Notes under the pieces: generated by a model
The model's input: the letters and a program-made list of their open reading frames with translations, nothing else
Told to the model about the DNA's origin: nothing
Database searches by the model: none
Program-made: the position numbers and the translations under genes
Shown here: piece by piece, positions 1 through 5,028 of the stretch
Position numbering within the stretch: the first letter of the stretch is position 1
Layout: each line of letters begins with the position of its first letter
NCBI GenBank assembly: GCA_023421115.1
Contig: JAEZUI010000093.1
Location: 1 to 6,663 of the forward strand
From: Bacillota bacterium
GTDB lineage: Bacteria > Bacillota > Clostridia > Acetivibrionales > Acetivibrionaceae
DNA: 6,663 nucleotides
Direction of reading: 5' to 3'

Positions 1-22
1 GTAAACGGTAAACCATGAGTAC
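1..22 (+). repeat. IS66 left terminal inverted repeat
   Basis: This matches the reverse complement of 2642-2663 at 21 of 22 bases. The single difference is A at base 18 (ATGAGTAC) against C in the right copy (ATGCGTAC). It is the outer transposase recognition end, located downstream of tnpC. Confidence 0.95.
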
Positions 23-30
23 TGGTATAA

Positions 31-63
31 AAAATCACCGTCATTTCTGACGGTATAGATTTT
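31..63 (-). terminator. Rho-independent terminator of the IS66 transposase operon
   Basis: ACCGTCA (37-43) and TGACGGT (48-54) form a perfect 7-bp stem. On the minus strand the loop reads GAAA (a GNRA-type tetraloop), and the stem is followed by GATTTTTT. The outer AAAATC (31-36) and GATTTT (58-63) can extend the stem across a 3-base bulge. It begins at the tnpC stop codon and lies inside the left IS end, so it would end the tnpABC transcript before host DNA. Confidence 0.8.
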
Positions 64-1681
64 ACTGATTTTGATCCAATTTGCGACATTCACTTGGTAA
101 ATCTTTTGACCATGGAAGTAACATCTCCAAAAAGGATGTATTTTTATCATCCATGTGTTTCGGTATCTGCTCCAGTAAATACTTGAAATACTGGTATGGT
201 TTTAAGTTGTTTGCCTTGGCTGTCTCAGCAATACTGTAAATGATCGCACTTGCCTTAGCTCCTTCAATCGTGTCGATCATATGCCAGTTGCGTTTTCCAA
301 TACAGAATCCTCTAATTGATGCCTCACAGGCGTTATTGTCCAAGGGAACATAACCATTCTCAAGAAAAGTTTTTAAATATTTCTCTTGATTCAGGCAGTA
401 GGTAAATCCCTTACCTGTTTCCGATTGTGCTGGCACTTCATTCCGGTGCTCTTTTATCCACGCAAAGAAAGCCTCAACTTGTGGTTTTACAAGTAGTTGA
501 CGCTGAGCAACACGTTCTTCCGGTTTGAGATCCAGAAGACCATTGTCGATTTTGTATATGACGGCTATCTGCTTCAGTGCAGCATACGCTAGGGTATCTT
601 TTGCAGCTTCTTTTCCTAGGGCTTTTACCACATTGGCAAATCTTCTGCGGGAATGGCTCCAACACCCAGCTATTCTAATATCAGGCTCCTCTTTTTCAAT
701 CTTATGGTAAACTTCGTAGCCATCCGCTACAATAATGCCCTTATACCCTTTGAGGAATTCACGGGGATGTTCCGCCTTCCGTGTTTTCTGATAATCATAG
801 AGAATGATTGGCGGATCATGATACATTTTTCCTGTGCGGTATACCCACATATAACTTTTGGAACCAGCAGCTCGTCCGTCTTTAGAAACGAGAACAGGTG
901 TCTCATCTGCTTGGGATACATGGCACCTATACAACTCTTCATGCAGACGGTCATATAAGAGAGAAAAATAGCGGTCTGCACATTGTATGGTCCAGTTTGC
1001 CATTACTTGCCGGGAGATGTTGATATCATTCCGTGCAAATTCCTGCTCTAGTCTGTACAATGGGACTGCATTTATATATTTACTATTAAGAATGCCCGCT
1101 TCCAAGGATGGGGTTACGATACTGTTACGCAACAGATCCGTTGGCCGATTTGCCTTTACAATTGTTTGGTTATCTTTGCCAGCATAAACGGCTACATGGT
1201 GTTCTTCCACTTCAAAGGTAGCTGGATGAAACTGAAGCCTTTTATAGATTTCATCCGGAAGGCGTTTCCAACTATCTCCGAAAATAGCTCGCAACTCCTC
1301 TTCGCTAAGGATGTGTTCAATAACATTTACCGGAATATTCTTCAAATCCTCATCGCGTTTCCCTTTGGCTTTTTTACGCTTATACGGCTTAGGACATACT
1401 TCCTCGAATTCCGGTTCTACAACATACTTTTCTGCAATTGTGACTTCTGCCTCATTAAAGCATAATTCCAACTGACCTTCCCATTCCATCTTTTCAGAGG
1501 AACGTCCAAATTTCTGTTGCTTTGCTATCTTCGTAGCTTCAATCAAAAGGTTGATGTTTTTGTTCATTTGTTCTAACTGTTCGCTTTGCTTTGCAAGGAG
1601 TTCCTGTTGGTTCAGGAAGAGTTGGATAATATCCTCTTTACTATATTTAATTAATTCGGTTTCTGTATATGTTTTCTCCAT
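62..1681 (-). CDS. tnpC: IS66-family DDE transposase TnpC
   Basis: This 539-residue protein is the catalytic transposase of the element, of full family length. Residues about 15-56 form a Gln/Leu-rich coiled coil like the leucine-zipper domain of IS66 transposases. The catalytic core follows, with probable DDE residues D259 (SQADETPVLV), D320 (IIVADGYEVY) and E453 (DNNACEASIR). The family signature CWSHSRRRF is at 340-348 and GKRNW at 462-466. The C-terminal IS66 tail runs to about residue 507. The usual IS66 zinc-finger cysteines between the coiled coil and the core are absent: no CxxC pair occurs in residues 97-233. The ATG at 1679-1681 has only a weak upstream ribosome site and lies 117 bases after tnpB, next to a small hairpin. 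The stop is TAA at 62-64. Confidence 0.95.
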   Translation of the reverse strand: MEKTYTETELIKYSKEDIIQLFLNQQELLAKQSEQLEQMNKNINLLIEATKIAKQQKFGRSSEKMEWEGQLELCFNEAEVTIAEKYVVEPEFEEVCPKPYKRKKAKGKRDEDLKNIPVNVIEHILSEEELRAIFGDSWKRLPDEIYKRLQFHPATFEVEEHHVAVYAGKDNQTIVKANRPTDLLRNSIVTPSLEAGILNSKYINAVPLYRLEQEFARNDINISRQVMANWTIQCADRYFSLLYDRLHEELYRCHVSQADETPVLVSKDGRAAGSKSYMWVYRTGKMYHDPPIILYDYQKTRKAEHPREFLKGYKGIIVADGYEVYHKIEKEEPDIRIAGCWSHSRRRFANVVKALGKEAAKDTLAYAALKQIAVIYKIDNGLLDLKPEERVAQRQLLVKPQVEAFFAWIKEHRNEVPAQSETGKGFTYCLNQEKYLKTFLENGYVPLDNNACEASIRGFCIGKRNWHMIDTIEGAKASAIIYSIAETAKANNLKPYQYFKYLLEQIPKHMDDKNTSFLEMLLPWSKDLPSECRKLDQNQ

Positions 1682-1688
1682 ACGTCTA

Positions 1689-1714
1689 CCATATCACGAA
1701 AACGGAGGATATGG
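1689..1714 (-). promoter_or_regulatory. Small hairpin just upstream of the tnpC start
   Basis: CCATATC (1689-1695) and GATATGG (1708-1714) are perfect inverted 7-mers with a 12-base loop. On the transcript the 3' arm ends 7 bases before the tnpC ATG, where a ribosome site would be expected, and no strong GGAGG lies there. It could limit or couple tnpC translation. The function is inference. Confidence 0.35.
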
Positions 1715-1741
1715 AATAGATTAAAAGCAACTTTTGAAAAT

Positions 1742-1800
1742 TGTGGATAAACTTGACTAAATACAGTGTTTTCAGGCTATTTACAGATAAGTTATCCACT
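1742..1800. promoter_or_regulatory. Pair of inverted DnaA-box-like sites in the tnpB-tnpC gap
   Basis: TGTGGATAA at 1742-1750 is the exact complement of the DnaA box TTATCCACA, and 1792-1800 is TTATCCACT, an 8/9 match in the opposite orientation. The two share a perfect 8-bp inverted repeat (1743-1750 with 1792-1799), so the sites could also pair as a long-looped hairpin in RNA or single-stranded DNA. The second one overlaps the tnpB stop codon at 1799-1801. Binding by DnaA is inference. Confidence 0.4.
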
Positions 1801-2155
1801 ACAAAATCCGTTTCGGTTGTACTTTATTCACAGTTTTTGACGGTTCAATAGAAAGTCCTTCCGTTAACCATCTAAACTGGCGGTGTGTGATTTCTTTAGC
1901 TTCCTTTTCGCTCCGGGGCCATCGGAACTTGCCGTCTTCCAAACGTTTATACAGAAGAACAAATCCGTCACCTTCCCACAATAGTCCTTTGATTCTATCG
2001 GTTCTCTTACCGCAGAAAAGAAACAGGACATTTTGAAAAGGATCCAAGCAGAATTCATTTTGGACAATCCCGGCGAGACCATCGATTCCACGACGTAAGT
2101 CGGTATACCCACATGCAATGTATATATGGTCAAAACCAATAGCATCATTAAACAT
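1799..2155 (-). CDS. tnpB: IS66 accessory protein TnpB (Orf2)
   Basis: This 118-residue protein is the full-length IS66 Orf2, required with TnpA and TnpC for efficient transposition in studied family members. Its molecular role is unclear, although it is highly conserved. The family hallmarks are visible: GYTDLRRGIDGLA at 16-28, the LDPFQNVLFLFCGKRTDRIK block at 37-56, LLWEGDGFVLLYKRLE at 58-73 and FRWP at 77-80. The ATG at 2153-2155 overlaps the 3' end of tnpA by 8 bases, which suggests translational coupling. The stop is TAG at 1799-1801. No frameshift or missing block is seen. Confidence 0.95.
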   Translation of the reverse strand: MFNDAIGFDHIYIACGYTDLRRGIDGLAGIVQNEFCLDPFQNVLFLFCGKRTDRIKGLLWEGDGFVLLYKRLEDGKFRWPRSEKEAKEITHRQFRWLTEGLSIEPSKTVNKVQPKRIL

Positions 2156-2525
2156 GGTGAATTACCTTCAGGAGAGCTTCCAGTAATTCAGGACTGGTTC
2201 GATTCGCAAGTTCCAACCGGTAATCACCAATACTTATAACCAAATCAGGTATGAACGAAGCTGATTGAAGAGTTTCTTTATGATCATTCCGAACCGAAAT
2301 CGGAGCAAATATAGTTGGCTGATGTTCTTTATGTTTATTTTCAGGTATTTGTATAGATGTGCAAAGTTCTTCTCGTAACCTGCGTTGCCAGTAAAAAAAC
2401 TGTTGCTCACTTACATTGTTTTCTTTACACCATGCCTTTACATTCATGCCACTAGTACGACACTCCTGGATAATAGGCCTCCATTTTGAAAGATGATACT
2501 GACGTTTTACTTCTTTGGCATCCAT
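2148..2525 (-). CDS. tnpA: IS66 accessory protein TnpA (Orf1), helix-turn-helix
   Basis: This small IS66 Orf1 protein (125 residues from the ATG) has an N-terminal helix-turn-helix of the Orf1/transposase-8 kind. The stretch from WRPIIQECRTSGMNVKAWC to NNVSEQQFFYWQRRLRE (about residues 15-51) fits DNA binding to the element ends. A variable middle is followed by the usual short conserved tail (VISIGDYRLEL, then a helix ending LLKVI). I chose ATG 2523-2525. A TTG directly before it (2526-2528) would add one residue, and both sit behind the good ribosome site AAAGGAG (9 or 6 bases away). It is the first gene of the tnpABC operon and overlaps tnpB by 8 bases. Confidence 0.9.
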   Translation of the reverse strand: MDAKEVKRQYHLSKWRPIIQECRTSGMNVKAWCKENNVSEQQFFYWQRRLREELCTSIQIPENKHKEHQPTIFAPISVRNDHKETLQSASFIPDLVISIGDYRLELANRTSPELLEALLKVIHHV

Positions 2526-2600
2526 CAATTATTTCTCCTTTAAAGTTTTTAGAGTTTACTTGAAAAACTATTACAAGTTTTTAAAGTAAATAGCAAAACT

Positions 2601-2630
2601 ATTATAGAAGAATTATCTCATAATCCTTAA
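2601..2630 (-). promoter_or_regulatory. Candidate promoter of the IS66 operon
   Basis: On the minus strand a perfect -10 TATAAT lies at 2601-2606, about 75 bases before tnpA. Only a weak -35 (TTAAGG at 2625-2630, 18-base spacer) precedes it. The same area holds an 8-bp inverted repeat, AAGAATTA/TAATTCTT on the minus strand, that could act as an operator or hairpin. Confidence 0.45.
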
Positions 2631-2641
2631 TTCTTTGCGAG

Positions 2642-2663
2642 GTACGCATGGTTTACCGTTTAC
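2642..2663 (-). repeat. IS66 right terminal inverted repeat
   Basis: This is the reverse complement of the left repeat with one mismatch. Read on the minus strand it begins GTAAACGGTAAACC. In the frame of the interrupted DUF421 gene it reads as the end of a Gly codon, then Lys, Arg and a TAA stop at 2653-2655, so the repeat terminates the host protein. Confidence 0.95.
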
Positions 2664-3237
2664 CTTGATTCAGCCATGCTGTATCCAGTTTAGCAAATTT
2701 CAAGTTATTGTATTGTATTTCACCGTCAATGATAAGAGGTAGGGTTATTCCTTCGTACTGTGTAGCCAGCTTCAAGTCATTAGGTGTAACAGGACGGCTC
2801 TGGGATGTAGGGATTACCGAAAGGTTACCATCAGGCTCTATTATTGCAAACTCTACATCTGAAACCTTTGCGTATCCTTGCAATCTTAATAGTGATAATA
2901 AGAATGGCAGATTCATCCTGTTTCTTTTTAGTGCTGCCTTGTCAACTTTTCCATTAACAATGATTATATCTGGCTTTGCGTCAAAATTATAAAACCTCTT
3001 TCGTAACGATATCCAGCCAATAATAACAGCAATAACTGCAATCGTTAGTGAACCTAAAAAAGCCTTCGAGTTTATCTTGAATACAAGTGGTTCAGCAGCG
3101 ACGTTTGCCAGTATCATTAATGCAGTAAAATCATAGGATGTTAACTGGGAAAATGATTTTTTGCCCATAAGCCTTACGCAAAACCATGAAAAAAGCAGTA
3201 CAATAACACAACGGACTATATAAATCAGAGCTTCCAT
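2653..3237 (-). CDS. DUF421 (YetF-like) membrane protein, 3' end cut by IS66
   Basis: This is a membrane protein of the DUF421/YetF family, whose biochemical role is unknown. Related DUF421 proteins occur in Bacillus spores (for example 2Duf of the spoVA2mob operon). Hydrophobic segments lie at about 5-23, 36-53 and 60-78. The family motif MGKKSFSQLTSYDF (24-37) and NVAAEPL (45-51) are present, followed by a soluble domain with IIVNGKV (92-98) and SQSRPVTPNDLK (145-156). The start ATG follows AGAGG by 7 bases, and the gene begins 12 bases after the DUF4363 gene, so they form one operon. Native codons end at Gln191 (2665-2667). The remaining Gly-Lys-Arg and the stop come from the IS66 end, and members usually continue for some 30 more residues. 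The product is therefore a C-terminal truncation that may or may not work. Confidence 0.88.
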   Translation of the reverse strand: MEALIYIVRCVIVLLFSWFCVRLMGKKSFSQLTSYDFTALMILANVAAEPLVFKINSKAFLGSLTIAVIAVIIGWISLRKRFYNFDAKPDIIIVNGKVDKAALKRNRMNLPFLLSLLRLQGYAKVSDVEFAIIEPDGNLSVIPTSQSRPVTPNDLKLATQYEGITLPLIIDGEIQYNNLKFAKLDTAWLNQGKR

Positions 3238-3249
3238 TTCTAAACCTCT

Positions 3250-3624
3250 TTATGGTTGTGGGACAACCTTAGTAAAGTTTGTCCAAAGTTTTAATGTGGA
3301 TAATGCTTGACTGACTGTTTCTGTATCATCTTTTGTCTTTATAGCGCCTTGGATTCTCGACAGATTATCTAAAAATAGTAAATAGTCTGCTTCGGCATAG
3401 TTAAGTGCAAGAAGATACTTTACTTTATCCCAATCTTTAACAAGCTTACTTGCTGAGTTTTCGGCTTCCGCCCACTTATCCTGTTGTGCATATTGAATTA
3501 TATTATTCAGTTCGTTTACTATTGGTTGTCCAGAAGGGAAGATAGTATTTTGAACTGTAAAGTATGCTATGAACAGTAAAAGAATAAGCCCTAAAAGAGA
3601 GTATGTAATAGCCCTGTTCCGCAA
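3250..3624 (-). CDS. DUF4363 family protein, partner of DUF421
   Basis: This 124-residue protein has one N-terminal membrane anchor (about residues 8-24, LLGLILLLFIAYF) and an extracytoplasmic helical domain rich in Trp/Lys/Asp, with KWAEAENSASKL at 50-61 and DWDKVKYLL at 64-72. This is the layout of DUF4363 proteins, which in clostridia are commonly found directly beside DUF421 genes; no function is established. The start is TTG (3622-3624), supported by AAGGAGG ending 8 bases upstream. A second, broken copy at 4805-4982 keeps the same TTG and the same 8-base spacing, which backs this start. The gene stops 12 bases before the DUF421 gene, suggesting cotranscription. Confidence 0.85.
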   Translation of the reverse strand: MRNRAITYSLLGLILLLFIAYFTVQNTIFPSGQPIVNELNNIIQYAQQDKWAEAENSASKLVKDWDKVKYLLALNYAEADYLLFLDNLSRIQGAIKTKDDTETVSQALSTLKLWTNFTKVVPQP

Positions 3625-3677
3625 ATTTGCTTCCTCCTTATAAAGAACCTGTAATGAAATATAAAAACTTCTTCTGA

Positions 3678-3704
3678 ATTACACTTTTAATTATTGACTA
3701 TCAA
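3678..3704 (-). promoter_or_regulatory. Weak candidate promoter of the DUF4363-DUF421 operon
   Basis: On the minus strand TTGATA (3699-3704, 5/6 to -35) is followed after only 15 bases by TGTAAT (3678-3683, 5/6 to -10). The spacer is short, so this is tentative. It lies about 55 bases before the TTG start. Confidence 0.3.
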
Positions 3705-3727
3705 CGGAATATTTAAACATAAGCTAT

Positions 3728-3872
3728 ATGCAAAAAGAAAACAAAAATATACGGCAGCAACTGTGTATAAAGGCTCTCAACAATGCTATAATGAGGCATA
3801 AACCTCCAAAAGGACTTATACACAATTCTGATCGTGGCGTGCAGTGATTATCAGGCAATATTAATGCAGAGT
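3728..3872 (+). pseudogene. Remnant of an IS3-family OrfB transposase
   Basis: Read from ATG 3728 this frame gives, from about 3755, QQLCIKALNNAIMRHKPPKG, then LIHNSDRGVQ, then a TGA stop at 3845-3847. The block KPPKGLIHxSDRGVQ is the signature around the second catalytic Asp of IS3-family DDE transposases. The usual continuation, YCSxDYQAIL, is found in another frame as CSDYQAILMQS (3840-3872), so a small deletion has shifted the frame. The sequence fits loss of 8 bases between two TGCAGT copies. The N-terminal half, the rest of the DDE domain and the IS ends are all missing. It is a dead fragment of an older insertion. Confidence 0.75.
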
Positions 3873-4055
3873 GAATTTTTTGAATCAAAGTATGAGGAAA
3901 AGGTTATTTCGCTGTTCAATAGCGCAAGAGATGAGGAATACAAGGAATTAAACAAGCTTTTGTCGTGGTATGCCAAGATTGAGGCAAGGGATGTGTTTCA
4001 TTCATCGCAAAGAGATCCACAGATGAAAATTCTTAAAAAAGCATTAAACATATAA
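3834..4055 (+). pseudogene. Chimeric fragment: transposase scrap joined to ChrB-like domain piece
   Basis: An open frame from GTG 3834 gives 73 residues. The first ~13 (ACSDYQAILMQS) are the shifted transposase remnant. The rest, from about 3876, contains YEEKVISLFNSARDEEYKEL followed by LLSWYAKIEARDVF and a short helical tail. This resembles the N-terminal domain of ChrB-type chromate-resistance proteins, in which an EEY block and a later WxxKIxxRDxF block are normally separated by several dozen residues. Here they are adjacent, so an internal piece seems lost, as is the N-terminus. The GTG has no ribosome site at a useful distance, and the frame continues upstream to a TGA at 3792-3794 without a better start. 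I read it as non-functional. The ChrB link is from memory of the family pattern and is moderate. Confidence 0.5.
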
Positions 4056-4080
4056 AAGAGAAGGTTTAGGCTTCTCTTTT
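4054..4080 (+). terminator. Hairpin terminator after the ChrB-like fragment
   Basis: AAAAGAGAAG (4054-4063) and CTTCTCTTTT (4071-4080) form a perfect 10-bp stem with a 7-base loop (GTTTAGG), ending in T's. It starts at the stop codon of the fragment, so it is probably the original terminator of the lost gene. Confidence 0.75.
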
Positions 4081-4232
4081 ATTCAATTTTATAGGAGAAT
4101 ATGATAGAATTATTATTAAGATTGGAGCCTAATTAATCTATTCATTGATTAGTTTATTAATGTTGTTTATTAATAATTATTGGAAATATGTATCAAATAA
4201 AAATTTATTTAAGTTTTGGGGAAATTCCGATA

Positions 4233-4241
4233 TGCTATAAG
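4233..4241 (+). promoter_or_regulatory. Candidate extended -10 promoter for the PNPOx-type gene
   Basis: TGCTATAAG has the TGn extension and 5/6 of TATAAT, with no clear -35. It lies about 105 bases before the ATG at 4345. The rest of 4081-4338 is AT-rich and holds no gene that I can support. Confidence 0.3.
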
Positions 4242-4344
4242 GTTTGCAGTAAGCTATTTTTACAGTTGTATCCGATGTCTGATAACAATAAAATCACCAT
4301 TAGCTGCGAACCTAGTTGATGCGTTATAAACGGGAGGAATGGAA

Positions 4345-4788
4345 ATGAACAAAGAAATTATTGAAAGAGCCGGGGAAATTATCCGGCAGAATACTGCTCA
4401 CAACTCGCCTGAGGGTTCTGAACCGTACTGTGTTTTTGCGCTGATTGACGCTGACGGTTATCCTACGGCATCAACGCTTACTGCGGCAAAAGTAGACGGT
4501 ATTAACTGGATTACTTTTTGTACCGGGCTTGGGAGCAATAAAGCAAAACGTATAAGTAGTTGCAACCGTGCAAGTGTATGTTTTAACACGGGAGGAGAGT
4601 ATAATATTACCTTGGTCGGCACAATAGAAATAGTAACAAATGCGGCAATTAAACAAGAAATGTGGTATGAGGGCCTCAAAAACCATTTTAGAGGTCCGGA
4701 TGACCCTAATTATTGTGTTTTGCGTTTTCATACTGAGCGGTACAACCTTTTAGTCGATTGGAAGGAGGCGCAGGGATTATATCACTAA
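4345..4788 (+). CDS. Pyridoxamine 5'-phosphate oxidase-family (FMN-binding split barrel) protein
   Basis: This 147-residue cytoplasmic protein is of the small PNPOx-like split-barrel family (general-stress-protein-26 type), whose members bind FMN or related flavin cofactors, usually as dimers. The early strand pair CVFALIDADGYPTASTL (29-45) is followed by WITFCTGLGSNKAKRI (55-70), the segment that typically contacts the flavin phosphate. Then come the strand VCFNTGGEYNITLVGTIEIV (78-97), a helical block ending KNHFRG, and the closing strand CVLRFHTERYNLLVDW (124-139). The length is normal and no residue block is missing. The substrate cannot be told; it may not be a true PdxH. I prefer ATG 4345 because GGGAGG (4332-4337) is 7 bases away; the earlier ATG 4339 is only one base from it. 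It appears to be monocistronic. Confidence 0.87.
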   Translation: MNKEIIERAGEIIRQNTAHNSPEGSEPYCVFALIDADGYPTASTLTAAKVDGINWITFCTGLGSNKAKRISSCNRASVCFNTGGEYNITLVGTIEIVTNAAIKQEMWYEGLKNHFRGPDDPNYCVLRFHTERYNLLVDWKEAQGLYH

Positions 4789-4804
4789 AGAATGGTACGC
4801 ATAT

Positions 4805-4982
4805 TTTTTAGCAGAATCTTCAGCTTCGACCCACTTACCTTGCTGTGCATACTGAATTATATTATTCAGTTCATTTACTATAGGCTGCCCTGAAGGGAAA
4901 ATTGTGTTTTGGGCTATAAAGTATGTTGCGAAAAGTAAGAGAATAAGTCCTAAAAGCGAATATGTATAGTCTTATTTCGCAA
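4805..4982 (-). pseudogene. Broken second copy of the DUF4363 gene
   Basis: On the minus strand AAGGAGG, 8 bases and TTG (4980-4982) repeat the start region of the intact DUF4363 gene. The reading then gives RNKT, and after a one-base deletion near codon 6 (ACTAT-ACA here, GCTATTACA in the intact copy) it continues TYSLLGLILLLFATYFIAQN, TIFPSGQPIVNELNNIIQYA, QQGKWVEAEDSA. This is nearly identical to residues 7-58 of the intact protein. Similarity stops at about 4805-4810, so the C-terminal half is gone and no DUF421 partner follows. With a frameshift and a truncation it cannot make the protein. It starts 46 bases after the stop of the dockerin gene and ends near the PNPOx-type gene, which converges on it. 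Confidence 0.85.
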
Positions 4983-5028
4983 TGCTGAAACCTCCTTTTA
5001 CAATTTATAGTCGAATACAAGTAAAACT

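Larger units (their letters stand above)
1..2663 (-). mobile_element. Complete IS66-family insertion sequence (about 2.66 kb)
   Basis: The element is bounded by inverted repeats starting GTAAACGG at base 1 and ending CCGTTTAC at base 2663, and it carries the three-gene set tnpA, tnpB, tnpC that defines the IS66 family, all reading leftward. Size, gene order and the GTAA...TTAC termini match complete family members. The three reading frames are open and the DDE residues of tnpC are present, so the element may still be active. IS66 elements normally make an 8-bp target duplication. The right flank is CTTGATTC (2664-2671), but the left flank lies outside the window, so the duplication cannot be confirmed here. 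The right end interrupts a DUF421 gene. Confidence 0.95.

Noticed and set aside
474..1465. Several open frames of 60-101 codons on both strands inside tnpC
   Set aside because: They lie wholly within the well-supported transposase gene, lack family features, and are out-of-frame shadows.
3816..3824. TTATACACA, a DnaA-box variant
   Set aside because: It is explained by the conserved Leu-Ile-His codons of the transposase remnant and has no second site nearby.
4101..4136. Possible 11-codon leader peptide (ATG to TAA) behind AGGAG
   Set aside because: The ribosome site is only 3 bases from the ATG, the peptide has no regulatory codon pattern, and no attenuator hairpin follows before the next gene.
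4458..4731. Minus-strand open frames opposite the PNPOx-type gene
   Set aside because: They are antisense to a conserved protein and their translations show no recognisable composition or motif.
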